Source: Bifidobacterium [indicum] DSM 20214 = LMG 11587
GTDB lineage: Bacteria > Actinomycetota > Actinomycetes > Actinomycetales > Bifidobacteriaceae
NCBI RefSeq assembly: GCF_000706765.1
Contig: NZ_CP006018.1
Coordinates: 992,001-1,056,000, forward strand
Direction of reading: 5' to 3'
DNA: 64,000 nucleotides
Below are positions 37,001-44,944 of the stretch, piece after piece. Below the pieces are notes generated by a model. The model did no database searches and was not told the DNA's origin. It was given only the letters and a program-made list of their open reading frames with translations. Made by a program: the position numbers and the translations under genes. How positions within the stretch are numbered: position 1 is the first letter of the stretch; every line of letters starts with the position of its first letter.

Positions 37001-37245
37001 ACCACAGCCAGAACTCTGGTCCCCTTGGAGGGACCACCTTCAGGCCTGCCTGACCTGGTAATCCGAGGAGCTGAGGGCCCTGAGAACCGGAACCCCCTGT
37101 CGGGGCCACGAGAGGTGGAACCCTCCTGGTCACCATCGGTCTGCACATCGAGGATGACCGGATCATCCTCATCCCGGCGACGACCCCGCTTATGGGGATC
37201 CTGGTCGGGATCGAACATGGCTCCGAACAAATCATAGAAAGACAT
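34015..37245 (-). CDS. UPF0182-family large membrane protein
   Basis: 1076-residue protein. A cytoplasmic acidic/basic tail (about 1-75) precedes seven predicted membrane helices (about 78-390) and a large external domain of about 600 residues with the family's N-W-V-N-D-H-T-V-F-T-H-G-Y-G and Y-F-S-P-N-A-P-E-Y stretches, then an Ala/Gln/Ser-rich helical end. UPF0182 proteins are widespread in Actinobacteria but have no assigned function; a surface or transport role is only a guess. The ribosome-binding site is AGGTAGGG. It starts 9 bases after the glycosyltransferase stop and overlaps the acetyltransferase gene downstream. Confidence 0.9.
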   Translation of the reverse strand: MSFYDLFGAMFDPDQDPHKRGRRRDEDDPVILDVQTDGDQEGSTSRGPDRGFRFSGPSAPRITRSGRPEGGPSKGTRVLAVVVAIALVVFALLFGLSRFITDVMWYSQLGAGRVIWTQFGVKVGLWVAYALVLAAVTLFSSILAIRARPDSPDGSTIRVKGDLIEVGKGISSKSALKVAVVVSLVVGIFFGSQFNVDWKQVLLLFNSQSFGVKDPQFGLDTGFYVFVLPGLELVASSVMMILLAALVFSLVTNFLMGGIRLTMPVDGKGILSMTGRARRQVAIWFMLFMLVWGGRTALGVFNRLTEEGDRITGASYTAVKANIPVTLVMAVLIAALGIILGVWILRSKTLAEVRPAADSVAMAVKQWRLPVISIAATIVVAILLTGVWPAVVQRFRVSPNAQEMESEYIQRNIAATTQAYGLTNLKNESYDATTEVQSGALSQDAETTAQIRLLDPQVVSPTFRQLQQSKQYYTFEDTLAVDKYEIDGVSQDTVIGARELDLEGNDNRNWVNDHTVFTHGYGIVAAYGNKVTPDGQPEFFEQDIPTKGKLTESQHYEPRIYFSPNAPEYSIVGAPEGASGWEFDYPTGSKGATNTFKGDGGPSVGNFMSRVLYAIRFGSDQILFSDRVTPDSQILYNRSPKERVAKVAPYLTLDGRVYPAVVDGRVKWIVDGYTTSDAYPYSQKVDLGPITQDTTTLSSEAVKGLGSQDANYIRNSVKATVDAYDGSVDLYAWDQDDPVLKAWQQVFPGQYKPLSEISGDLMSHMRYPESLFKVQRQLLSRYHVNSASQFFSGEDFWQTPVDPTGSSREQNDGVKQPPYYLTLQTPGTDKPAFSLTSTFIPAGTSTREILTGFLSVDSDAGSRKGVIGPDYGTIRLMELPKNSNVPGPGQAQNNFNSDAAVSTELNLLQSGSTKVKRGNLLTLPIGGGLIYIQPVYVQSSGSTSFPLLKRVLVAFGDKVSSAPTLDDALNKTFKGNSGAAAGDAENATAQTSVAAQSVAGQGQDNGDGEGHNASQPASAGTSGNTEALRQALNQANQAMSDSDAALKKGDFSAYGEAQDRLKEALKQATEQEGGRQ

Positions 37246-37254
37246 AAACCAACC

Positions 37255-38412
37255 CTACCTGATGAAGCGGTCCTGTATGGCCTGTTCGTATACCTCCTCA
37301 ACCTGGTCCGCCACCGAATGCACGTCATAGCGACTCAAAAGCGCCGTCTGTCGCCTATGGATACCCCTGGCCCAGTCCGGATTCCCGAATACACGGGCGA
37401 TTCGCTCGGCCAGGATGATCGGGGTCTGTGGGTCGTTGACCCTGACCAGGGCCTCTTCATCATCCTGGAGGGTGGAACGGTACCCCGGATTGTCACCTGC
37501 CAGAATCACCCCGGCCCCGGATGCCATGGCCTCCAGGAGGACGATACCGAAGGACTCCCCACCGGTGGATGGGAAGACGGCCAGGTCCGCACTGGCCAAC
37601 AGAGCCGGTTTGTCCGACTCGGTGACGAAGCCGGGAAAGTCAATCGGAGTGGCGAGGTCTTGGGCACGCTGTCGGCAGCGTTCCAGAAGGGGCCCTTTTC
37701 CGGCCATGGTCAGGTGAAGGCCCTCCGGCAGTATCCCCCGGCGTTCACCCTGAGCGATGGCCTCAATGAGCAGGTCGGCTCCCTTACGCGCAACGAACCT
37801 GCCCAGGAAGACCAGGTGCGGACCCTGACCATGCAGCCGATCGATGGATTCGGTCCCGGCTCGGTCCCTGTTGGCCCTGATAGCCGCGACATCAATGGGA
37901 TTGGGGATGATTCGGCTTTCCACCCCAGCCGTGGTTCTGGCATAATCCGCAGCCACCTTGGAGACTGAAATCACCTGATCGATGCGACGGTGACTGCCTG
38001 CATTGATCCTCCCCAGAACCTGGCCTCCCTTAAGTTGCATGGTCCCGGTGGGTGCGATGTGGTAGGTGGCAACCAGGCCCGTACCAGGGTCGGCTCGTTT
38101 GATGACCCGCCCGGCCATCAGCGGGCTGTACGGCGCCTGGACGTGAAGAACATCAAAGCGCCCTTCATCCAGTACCTTTCTGATACCGCGGACCGGGGCC
38201 AGTAGGGGGATGCGCATCCTGTTCCCGTTGAAGGAGACCATCATGTTGCGCGACATGGAATGGACACCACTCACCGGAGGATGGGCGGTCTGTCCGACCA
38301 GGTACTCCACGTGATGACCCCGTTCCCTGAGTGCCTTGCCCAGGGTGAGGATATGTTGCTGGACACCATCGAAGACGTCCAGGGTGTCATCGAACACGAA
38401 CCCTATTCTCAC
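37255..38412 (-). CDS. GT4-family glycosyltransferase (PimA-like mannosyltransferase)
   Basis: 385-residue retaining GT-B glycosyltransferase. N-terminal Rossmann domain begins R-I-G-F-V-F-D-D-T-L-D, with G-V-Q-Q-H-I near the acceptor site; the C-terminal donor domain has V-F-L-G-R-F-V-A-R-K-G and the nucleotide-sugar motif F-P-S-T-G-G-E-S-F-G-I-V-L-L-E-A-M-A-S-G. The sequence pattern (short loop after R-I-G, T-Y-H-I-A-P segment) resembles PimA, which mannosylates phosphatidylinositol, but glycosylation of another membrane lipid is possible. It is followed closely by the UPF0182 gene and probably co-transcribed. Confidence 0.87.
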   Translation of the reverse strand: MRIGFVFDDTLDVFDGVQQHILTLGKALRERGHHVEYLVGQTAHPPVSGVHSMSRNMMVSFNGNRMRIPLLAPVRGIRKVLDEGRFDVLHVQAPYSPLMAGRVIKRADPGTGLVATYHIAPTGTMQLKGGQVLGRINAGSHRRIDQVISVSKVAADYARTTAGVESRIIPNPIDVAAIRANRDRAGTESIDRLHGQGPHLVFLGRFVARKGADLLIEAIAQGERRGILPEGLHLTMAGKGPLLERCRQRAQDLATPIDFPGFVTESDKPALLASADLAVFPSTGGESFGIVLLEAMASGAGVILAGDNPGYRSTLQDDEEALVRVNDPQTPIILAERIARVFGNPDWARGIHRRQTALLSRYDVHSVADQVEEVYEQAIQDRFIR

Positions 38413-38493
38413 TAGACTGCCCCATCATCCATATCCGGGCGCTCATCGCCCCTTCACCGAACTACCGGACCCGACTTGCCGTAACCGCTCCGA

Positions 38494-39138
38494 TCAGGAC
38501 CGGGCCCCAGCATCACCAGATTCCGCCGAAGTCTTGTCGCCCAAGGCCAGTTCGCGCCCCATCAGGGCCAGAGAAACCAGGTGCCTGTCCGCCGCCTGTC
38601 TTGCCTCAGGTTCGTCATCGCCCGATCTGAGGTTGTCGATGTAGGTGAAGGAGACATCGCCCGCCTGGCAGTACTTGATAAAGGTCTGCTGGCGTATCTG
38701 ATTGTCCAGGGCCTGACCAATGCCACTGGAGCGGTACCAGTCCTCTCCGCCCCCGCTGAGCATGACAATCCTGATGGTCTTGCTGGCCAAGGCGCCCGGT
38801 GTTCCATCGGCGTCATAGGAGAACCCGCGGCAGAGCACTCTGTCAAAAAAGCCCTTCATGATGGCGGGCATCGTGTACCAGTAAATGGGGAAGACCAAGG
38901 CCAGCGCGTCAGCATCGCGAATCCGCGACTGCATGGACAGCACATCATCAGGCATGGGCCCACGTCCGAGATAGTGCTCGCGATCCCCCATGCCGTAAAC
39001 CGGATTGAAACCTTCTGCACAGAGGTCAATCAGCTCTGTTTGCGCTCCTCCTTCGGCCGCACCGTCCAACAGGGCATTGCCGGCCGCATTGGTCATGCTC
39101 AGGGGATCGGGATTTGCAGTGACAGCGACGATTTTCAT
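38494..39138 (-). CDS. Flavodoxin-like NAD(P)H quinone oxidoreductase (NQO1/MdaB family)
   Basis: 214-residue flavoprotein with a flavodoxin fold: beta1 I-V-A-V-T-A-N-P-D-P-L-S, the A-L-V-F-P-I-Y-W-Y-T-M-P-A-I-M-K-G-F-F-D-R-V family signature, and V-M-L-S-G-G. It probably reduces quinones or other acceptors with NAD(P)H in the cytosol. ATG 39138 follows AAGGAGATGG; a Met three codons earlier is too close to that site. It is transcribed away from the M-box-controlled operon and is otherwise alone. Confidence 0.85.
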   Translation of the reverse strand: MKIVAVTANPDPLSMTNAAGNALLDGAAEGGAQTELIDLCAEGFNPVYGMGDREHYLGRGPMPDDVLSMQSRIRDADALALVFPIYWYTMPAIMKGFFDRVLCRGFSYDADGTPGALASKTIRIVMLSGGGEDWYRSSGIGQALDNQIRQQTFIKYCQAGDVSFTYIDNLRSGDDEPEARQAADRHLVSLALMGRELALGDKTSAESGDAGARS

Positions 39139-39290
39139 GTAGCCCATCTCCTTGTACGTGATGCATGCGTTCGCGGGCCATTCCATCCAGCCAACATCCA
39201 TGAGACTGGTGTCCGCGAGCGCGAAGCTTTCTTCTATTCTGCGGCCAGGCAAAGACCAAAACGTGGAAAAACCCCGGCATGTCGAGGTGC

Positions 39291-39319
39291 TTGACATCTC
39301 TCCGGCCTCTACCTATCCT
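39291..39319 (+). promoter_or_regulatory. Promoter of the M-box operon
   Basis: A consensus TTGACA (39291-39296) and a TATCCT -10 (39314-39319) are separated by 17 bases. The predicted start point falls at about 39323-39327, exactly where the riboswitch aptamer begins. The remaining bases between the quinone-reductase start and this promoter (39139-39290) show no gene. Confidence 0.85.
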
Positions 39320-39322
39320 TAT

Positions 39323-39476
39323 GGTCAGTCGGTAGGTGAAGCTACCGCATGGACACGGCCTGCTGCCGCAAAATGGTGGAGACACCCTGCGCAGGTCAAC
39401 AGTCCCCGTCGGATCAAGGCTGGGACTAATGCAGAGCCAAATGCCATGCGAAGCCGAAGCTTGAACGATGACGACC
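39323..39476 (+). promoter_or_regulatory. M-box (ykoK leader) magnesium riboswitch
   Basis: The 5' leader reproduces the conserved elements of the M-box in order: TAGGTGAAGCTACC (about 39332-39345; B. subtilis has TAGGTGAGGCTCC), CATGGACACGG then CTGCTGCC (39360-39367), AAAATGG with a GGTG-GAGA-CACC hairpin, GGTCAACAG (39394-39402), TAATGCAG (39427-39434), AAATGCCATGCG, GAAGC and CGATGACGACC. The P1 ends pair as GGTC-A-GTC (39323-39330) with GACGACC (39470-39476). Binding of Mg2+ is expected to compact the aptamer and switch expression off. The leader is 230 bases long and precedes an ABC transporter operon. Identification rests on recalled alignment with the B. subtilis mgtE element, not on a covariance search. 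Confidence 0.93.
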
Positions 39477-39477
39477 C

Positions 39478-39496
39478 AGTCGGCCTTGCGCCGACT
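39478..39496 (+). other. Hairpin after the M-box (possible expression platform)
   Basis: AGTCGGC (39478-39484) and GCCGACT (39490-39496) form a perfect 7-bp stem with a 5-base loop directly after the P1 stem. It is followed by TTCTG, a poor U-tract. The 3' P1 strand and this hairpin could compete. The operon start codon at 39556 has AAGGGAGG upstream, so both termination and Rho-dependent or translational control are possible. Confidence 0.6.
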
Positions 39497-39555
39497 TCTG
39501 CATGCCATCCTCAAGGTTGCCGACAAAGACATCCGCACCTTGAAGGGAGGCCATA

Positions 39556-41319
39556 ATGCGTCTACAGGCACCAATCATTCGACACACCATCACCCTGAAC
39601 GATGACCGAAAACAGGCCTCCCCTGGCACCAGGATCCTGACCAGTTTCGCGGTTGCATTGGGAGCCATGGCCCTCTTCGGAGCCATCGCCTACATCCTTC
39701 CGGGTTTCTCGGCCCCGATCGGTCCGTCAGGCATACCCTCGCACGTATCGACGGATCCCTCCAACCTGCCCTATTACGCCCTCCGCTCGGTGTTCAGGAT
39801 GTTCATCGCACTGGTGTTCTCCCTGATCTTCGCCTTCGTCTATGGGTTGGCGGCGGCCAGGTCCAAGCGCCTGGGAACCGTTCTGATCCCCCTGCTGGAT
39901 ATCCTCCAATCGGTGCCGATTCTGGGTTTCCTCTCGGCGACCATCTCCATCTGGCTGGTCATCTTCCCCGGGTCGATCCTGGGTGTTGAGGCGGCATCCA
40001 TCTTTGCCATCTTCACCAGCCAGGCATGGAACATGGCCTTCTCCTTCTACAACTCCCTGACCACGGAGCCGTCTGACCTGGATGAGGCGGTCAGAATTCT
40101 GCGACTGACCCGGTGGCAGCGCTTCTGGAAGCTGGATGTTCCCAACTCCATGATCCCCCTCCTCTGGAACTGCATGATGAGCGTGGGTGGGGGCTGGTTC
40201 TTCCTGACGGCCTCGGAGATGATTTCGGTGAACAACCGGACCCTGACCCTTCCCGGCATAGGTTCGTATGTGGAAGAGGCTGCCGGTGAGCAGAACCTGG
40301 GCCGGGTGGGCCTGGCCATCCTGACCATGATCATCGTGGTGGTCCTGATTGATTTCGTACTCTGGAAGCCACTGACCGCCTGGGCCGAGAAGTTCCGGTT
40401 GACCCAGAACCAGTCTTCGGAACCACGCAGGAGCCTGGTGCTGACGGTCCTTCGGCTCTCGGGAATCAACGATCAGCTGGCCCGCCTGGGGCGGCCGATT
40501 TCGTACGCTCTTGACAGGATCACCCGACCCTTGGGCAGGACCGGAGCCCGGTGGAAGGTCCAGAGCAGGAAGAGCCGTGCCGGCGACCTGATTTGGTATA
40601 TCCTTGTCGGTCTGGCCTGCCTCTGGGGCATCTGGGAGCTCTTCGACCTGATCAAAACGACTGTGGGATACGGAGAGGTCGGTCATGCCCTCCTCCTGGG
40701 TTGCCTGACCTTCATCAGGGTGGTTGTCCTGATGGTGATCTGCTCCCTTATCTGGGTTCCGATCGGTGCCATCATCGGTATGAATCCGAAGATATCGCGG
40801 ATCCTCCAGCCTGTGGTGCAGATCCTGGCCAGCTTCCCGGCCAACTTCATCTTCCCCTTCATCACCCTCATCTTCGTGGCCTGGAAAATCGACATCAACT
40901 GGGGAAGCATCTTCCTCATGGCCCTGGGTACCCAGTGGTACATCCTCTTCAATGTCATTGCAGGGGCTTCGGCCATTCCCGATGACCTCCTGGAGATGTC
41001 GCGCAGCCTCAAGCAAACCACCTGGCAGCGATGGAAGACCCTTATCCTCCCCGCCGTCTTCAGCTCTTGGTGCACAGGTGGCATTACGGCAGCCGGTGGT
41101 GCCTGGAACGCGTCCATCGTCTCCGAGGTGGTCACCTACGGAAAGACCGAACTGACCGCCAAGGGACTGGGTGCCTACATCGCACAGTTCACCGCCACCG
41201 GCGACATGACCCGGGTGATGGTGGGCGTGGTCGTGATGAGCGTTTTCGTTGTGGCGGTGGACCGCCTCTTCTGGACGCCCATGCAGAGCCTGGCCCGCCG
41301 GCGCTACGCCCTGAACTGA
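39556..41319 (+). CDS. Fused two-domain ABC transporter permease (NitT/TauT-like) under M-box control
   Basis: 587-residue membrane protein with two complete BPD_transp_1 domains in one chain (about 60-280 and 350-580), each with five to six helices. Each half has an EAA-type coupling loop: D-E-A-V-R-I-L-R-L-T-R-W-Q-R-F-W-K-L-D-V-P near residue 178 and L-E-M-S-R-S-L-K-Q-T-T-W-Q-R-W-K-T near 486. It should form the whole membrane channel for the ATPase encoded next. Database relatives are usually annotated as nitrate/sulfonate/bicarbonate transporters, but no binding protein is encoded nearby and the leader is an M-box. The likely substrate is therefore Mg2+ or a related cation or complex; this is inference. 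AAGGGAGG precedes the ATG. Confidence 0.87.
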   Translation: MRLQAPIIRHTITLNDDRKQASPGTRILTSFAVALGAMALFGAIAYILPGFSAPIGPSGIPSHVSTDPSNLPYYALRSVFRMFIALVFSLIFAFVYGLAAARSKRLGTVLIPLLDILQSVPILGFLSATISIWLVIFPGSILGVEAASIFAIFTSQAWNMAFSFYNSLTTEPSDLDEAVRILRLTRWQRFWKLDVPNSMIPLLWNCMMSVGGGWFFLTASEMISVNNRTLTLPGIGSYVEEAAGEQNLGRVGLAILTMIIVVVLIDFVLWKPLTAWAEKFRLTQNQSSEPRRSLVLTVLRLSGINDQLARLGRPISYALDRITRPLGRTGARWKVQSRKSRAGDLIWYILVGLACLWGIWELFDLIKTTVGYGEVGHALLLGCLTFIRVVVLMVICSLIWVPIGAIIGMNPKISRILQPVVQILASFPANFIFPFITLIFVAWKIDINWGSIFLMALGTQWYILFNVIAGASAIPDDLLEMSRSLKQTTWQRWKTLILPAVFSSWCTGGITAAGGAWNASIVSEVVTYGKTELTAKGLGAYIAQFTATGDMTRVMVGVVVMSVFVVAVDRLFWTPMQSLARRRYALN

Positions 41320-41356
41320 AACAGAACAGACATATTGAAAGCAAAAGGACAAGAAC

Positions 41357-42751
41357 ATGACCAAGATCGAAGTCAAGAACACCGCAACCATGACCGCAGG
41401 CACGGACCGCGCCCCCATCATCCAGGCCGAACAGGTGAACAAGACCTACAAGTCCGACGCCGGCAGTGACCTGAACGTGCTCGACTCCATCGATTTCACC
41501 CTGCACGAGGGAGAAGTGGTGGCCATCCTCGGCAGGTCCGGCGCCGGCAAGTCCACCCTGCTGAGGATTCTGGCCGGTTTGGTTCCCGCAAGCTCGGGCA
41601 AGGTATCCTACCGAGGCAAGGAACTGGCCGGTCCCAATCCAGGTGTCGCCCTGGTCTTCCAGAGCTTCGCCCTGATGCCCTGGCTGACCGTCAAGGACAA
41701 CGTGGAGCTTGGACTCCAGGCCCGCGGGGTGCCCAGGGCCGAACGGGAACGCCTGGCCCTGGCCGCCATCGACGCCATCGGATTGGACGGGTTCGAATCC
41801 GCCTACCCCAAGGAACTCTCCGGAGGCATGCGCCAGCGTGTGGGCATCGCCCGTGCCCTGGTGCTCAAGCCCGATGCACTCTTCATGGATGAACCTTTCT
41901 CCGCCCTGGACGTACTGACCGCCGAGAATCTCCGCCAGGAGGTGCTCAAGGTCTGGTCCGAGGAGGCCGGGAGCATCCGGTCCGTGCTTCTGGTGACCCA
42001 CAACATCGAGGAGGCCGTCGAGATGGCCGACCGGGTCGTCGTCCTGGGATCCCACCCCGGCAGGGTCATCGCCGATGTGCCGATCAAGATGGAGCGGCCG
42101 CGCGACAAGCAGTCCGACATCTTCCAGTCCAGTGTGGACTACCTCTACTCGATCCTTACCGGGCAGAACAACACCGAGGACATCCGCAAGCAGCTACAGA
42201 CCAAGGTCCGCAACAAGGAGGCCGTGCAGAACTCCCTGCGCGACGAGAACATGACCGAGAAGAACCTGCCCGATGCCACTCCGGGTGGGTTGGCCGGACT
42301 TGCCGACGTACTGGTGGACCATCCCAAGGGGATCGATCTGGCCGATCTCGCCGCCCAGCTCTCCTTCGAGGTGGATGACCTCTTCCCCCTGATAGACGCC
42401 GGGCTGATGTTGGGAATCTTCCAGGCCGATAACGGTCACATCTCTCTGACCAGCCTCGGGCAGACCTGGCACGATGCCGACATTCTGGAAAGCAAGGAGA
42501 TGTTCTCGCAGATGCTCCTGGACAGGGTGCCCCTGATCCGGGTGATTGACCGGGCTCTGAGAAACAGCGAGCACGGCAATCTGCACGGCAGCCTTATCCT
42601 GGACCTGCTCCGTTCGCACCACTCCGACAAGGAGGCCATCCAGCAGTTCGAGACGGCCATAACCTGGGGCCGATACGGTGAGCTCTTCGACTACGATGCC
42701 GACGACGACCGGCTGACCCTGACGGCCGAGGATACCCAGGGGGCCGAATAA
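41357..42751 (+). CDS. ABC transporter ATPase with C-terminal AAA-associated domain
   Basis: 464-residue ATPase partner of the upstream permease. The nucleotide-binding domain has Walker A G-R-S-G-A-G-K-S-T (59-67), Q-loop V-F-Q-S-F-A-L-M-P-W, signature L-S-G-G-M-R-Q-R, Walker B A-L-F-M-D-E-P-F and H-loop V-T-H-N-I-E-E-A. Residues about 300-460 form an extra winged-helix-like region that looks like the AAA-associated domain (PF09821-type) seen on some NitT/TauT-family ATPases. That domain may regulate activity, for instance by sensing the transported ion. AAGGA precedes the ATG. It starts 37 bases after the permease stop and ends 4 bases before the first crcB gene. Confidence 0.88.
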   Translation: MTKIEVKNTATMTAGTDRAPIIQAEQVNKTYKSDAGSDLNVLDSIDFTLHEGEVVAILGRSGAGKSTLLRILAGLVPASSGKVSYRGKELAGPNPGVALVFQSFALMPWLTVKDNVELGLQARGVPRAERERLALAAIDAIGLDGFESAYPKELSGGMRQRVGIARALVLKPDALFMDEPFSALDVLTAENLRQEVLKVWSEEAGSIRSVLLVTHNIEEAVEMADRVVVLGSHPGRVIADVPIKMERPRDKQSDIFQSSVDYLYSILTGQNNTEDIRKQLQTKVRNKEAVQNSLRDENMTEKNLPDATPGGLAGLADVLVDHPKGIDLADLAAQLSFEVDDLFPLIDAGLMLGIFQADNGHISLTSLGQTWHDADILESKEMFSQMLLDRVPLIRVIDRALRNSEHGNLHGSLILDLLRSHHSDKEAIQQFETAITWGRYGELFDYDADDDRLTLTAEDTQGAE

Positions 42752-42755
42752 GCCC

Positions 42756-43259
42756 ATGGCTCACGGGCAAAGCAGGGATAGGAACACGGGCGAAGCCGTC
42801 GGAACGACCGGTGGGTCCTCGCCCGAGGGGCCCCGGTTGGGCATGGGCCTGGTGGTCTTCATCGGAGGAGCACTGGGGACCTGGCTGCGCTGGGTTCTGG
42901 GTGGTATTGCCGCCCCTATTGGCGGCTTCCACCCAGGCACCTTCCTGGCAAACATGCTGGCCTGCACCGGCTACGCCTTCCTGACCTCTTACCTGGCCGC
43001 ACGGACCGATATCGCCAGGCAACGGAGGGACTACACCGGTCGGGCCCTGGGCATGGGCCTGTGCGGGGGGCTTTCCACCATATCGACGATGGTGGTCGAG
43101 GTTATCCAGGATGTGATGGAAGGTCATATCCTGGGCTCGTTCGTCTATCTTCTGAGCAGTTTCATACTGGCACTCGCTCTTGCCGCCGTCATGGCTGAAC
43201 TCGGCCAGACGGCGGCGGGGCGTCGTCCGCACGGAACATCAGCAGGTGAGAGCCGATGA
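42756..43259 (+). CDS. crcB: CrcB/Fluc fluoride channel subunit, first copy
   Basis: 167-residue protein of the CrcB/Fluc family, dual- or antiparallel-topology channels that expel fluoride. Four hydrophobic segments follow a ~28-residue polar N-terminal extension; family motifs are G-G-A-L-G-T-W-L-R-W, T-F-L-A-N-M-L-A-C and G-L-C-G-G-L-S-T-I-S-T. The proper start could be nearer residue 30. Tandem crcB copies that form heterodimers are known in many Gram-positives. It is 4 bases after the ATPase gene, so it belongs to the M-box operon. No fluoride riboswitch is seen nearby. Confidence 0.9.
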   Translation: MAHGQSRDRNTGEAVGTTGGSSPEGPRLGMGLVVFIGGALGTWLRWVLGGIAAPIGGFHPGTFLANMLACTGYAFLTSYLAARTDIARQRRDYTGRALGMGLCGGLSTISTMVVEVIQDVMEGHILGSFVYLLSSFILALALAAVMAELGQTAAGRRPHGTSAGESR

Positions 43260-43624
43260 CCACCCTGCTGATTTGCGTGTGCGGAGGTCTCGGTGCCAGC
43301 CTGCGGTATCTGATTGACACCGCCATCAAAGCCCGTTGGGGAGGCCCTTTCCCCCTCTCCACCCTGGTCATCAACCTATCCGCGGGATTCTTCGCAGGCC
43401 TGGTTGCCGATCTCTTTTCTCAATCCCTTATGGGTCCTCAAATCCATCTACTTCTGGCAACAGGACTCTTGGGAGGCTTTTCAACCTTCTCGACAGCCAT
43501 CAACGAGGTGGTGGTCATGCTTCGGGTACAGGCCCGACCAATGGCAATCTGCTACTTCCTGGCCTGCCTGATTCTCCCCATTGCGACCGGCGTTCTGGGA
43601 TACCTCCTGGGCGGCCTTTTGTAG
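43256..43624 (+). CDS. crcB: CrcB/Fluc fluoride channel subunit, second copy
   Basis: 122-residue, four-helix fluoride channel subunit of normal length with V-C-G-G-L-G-A-S-L-R-Y-L, L-V-I-N-L-S-A-G-F and G-L-L-G-G-F-S-T-F-S-T. It overlaps the first copy by four bases (ATGA), so the two are translationally coupled and made in equal amounts, as a heterodimeric channel needs. The inverted repeat at 43641-43659 probably ends the operon. Confidence 0.92.
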   Translation: MTTLLICVCGGLGASLRYLIDTAIKARWGGPFPLSTLVINLSAGFFAGLVADLFSQSLMGPQIHLLLATGLLGGFSTFSTAINEVVVMLRVQARPMAICYFLACLILPIATGVLGYLLGGLL

Positions 43625-43640
43625 AGACACTTTACATTTC

Positions 43641-43659
43641 GGTTTCAGTGCTTGAAACC
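43641..43659 (+). terminator. Probable terminator of the M-box/crcB operon
   Basis: A perfect GGTTTCA / TGAAACC stem with a 5-base loop lies 16 bases after the second crcB stop. No U-tract follows, so termination may be Rho-assisted. Confidence 0.5.
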
Positions 43660-43837
43660 ATACTCAGCGCTAGGGCCTGCTATCTCTCATGACATCCGCA
43701 ACCGCGCCTGGGACGAGTGTCTCTCTGGGTACTGTGGGAAGCGGCACCGTAACCCGGCGGAGCAATACGATGCGACGTTTGCTGTCGCACAGCGACTGGG
43801 GCAAGGAAGAAATCCCCTACCCCAGTGAGTCGTATCG

Positions 43838-44944
43838 CTATTTCTTGCCCCCTGAGGGTATGCCGGTCTTGAACTCCACAATGTCCCCGTCCTGCATGAT
43901 GTAGTCCTTGCCTTCCAGACGCATCTTGCCCTCTTCGCGGACCTTGGTGTAGGACCCATCTGCGGCGACAAAATCCTCGTAGGAGACCACCTCGGCCTTG
44001 ACGAACCCCTTTTCGAAGTCCGTATGGATGGCACCTGCCGCCTGGGGGGCGGTCCAACCCTTGTGAATCTGCCAGGCCCGCACCTCCTTGACGCCTGCCG
44101 TCAGGAAGGTCTGAAGTCCGAGTATGTCGAAGCCCACTCGGGCCAGCTGGTCGAGACCGGACTCCTCCAGACCGGCATCAGCCAGCATCTCTCGGGCATC
44201 AGCCGGGTCCAACTCGGTCAGCTCGGCTTCGAACTGGGCGTTGAGGAAGATGGCCTTGGCGGGGGCCACGGACTCCGACAGCCGCTGCTTCAGGTCATCC
44301 TTCTGAAGCTCGTCGTCATCCAGGTTGAAGACATAGATGAAGGGCTTGGCCGTCATCAGATGGAGGTCATAGAGGTCCTCCTTGTCGATGGTGCCGGCCT
44401 GCGCCGCCTGGTCTATGGTCTGACCCTGCCCCAGAATCTCCCTGGCCTTCTTCACGGCATCGAGGTAGGCCGGCTTGATCTTGCCGCCCCTGAGGTCCTT
44501 CTCCAGCTTGGGGAGCGCCTTGTCGATGGTCTGCATGTCCGCCAGGATCAGTTCGGTGTTGATGGTCTCGATGTCATCGCCCGGGTCCACCCTGCCGTTG
44601 ACATGAACAATGTCGTCATCCTCAAAGGCACGTACTACCTCGCAGATGGCATCGGCCTCTCTGATGTTGGCCAGGAACTGGTTGCCCAGGCCCTCCCCCT
44701 CCGAAGCGCCCTTGACGATGCCAGCGATGTCAACGAAGGTGACGGTGGCCGGGACAATCTTGTCGGTGTGAACCAGATCGGCCAGGACCGGCAGCCGGTC
44801 ATCAGGCAGGGGGACGATGCCCGTATTGGGCTCGATGGTGGCGAAAGGGTAGTTCTCCGCCAGCACGTTGTTCCGGGTCAGTGCATTGAACAGTGTTGAC
44901 TTACCCACATTGGGCAGTCCGACGATTCCGATGGTAAGCGACAT
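43838..44944 (-). CDS. ychF: Ribosome-associated ATPase/GTPase YchF (Obg family, OLA1-like)
   Basis: 368-residue P-loop protein of the Obg superfamily that binds the ribosome and prefers ATP. The G1 loop G-L-P-N-V-G-K-S-T, the S-T-L-F-N-A-L-T switch, the [20 protein letters not shown] motif, the modified G4 N-L-D-D-D-E and the C-terminal TGS domain ([12 protein letters not shown]) are present. ATG 44944 gives the usual [12 protein letters not shown] start; the longer ORF is a shadow. It is convergent with the crcB operon. Confidence 0.97.
   Translation of the reverse strand: MSLTIGIVGLPNVGKSTLFNALTRNNVLAENYPFATIEPNTGIVPLPDDRLPVLADLVHTDKIVPATVTFVDIAGIVKGASEGEGLGNQFLANIREADAICEVVRAFEDDDIVHVNGRVDPGDDIETINTELILADMQTIDKALPKLEKDLRGGKIKPAYLDAVKKAREILGQGQTIDQAAQAGTIDKEDLYDLHLMTAKPFIYVFNLDDDELQKDDLKQRLSESVAPAKAIFLNAQFEAELTELDPADAREMLADAGLEESGLDQLARVGFDILGLQTFLTAGVKEVRAWQIHKGWTAPQAAGAIHTDFEKGFVKAEVVSYEDFVAADGSYTKVREEGKMRLEGKDYIMQDGDIVEFKTGIPSGGKK

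Noticed and set aside
39727-41442. 571-codon minus-strand ORF opposite the M-box permease
   Set aside because: Asp/Gln/His-rich mirror of a hydrophobic membrane protein, with no plausible start site.
42700-42760. Fluoride riboswitch before crcB
   Set aside because: Only four bases separate the ATPase stop from the first crcB, leaving no room for one, and no such element is seen further upstream.
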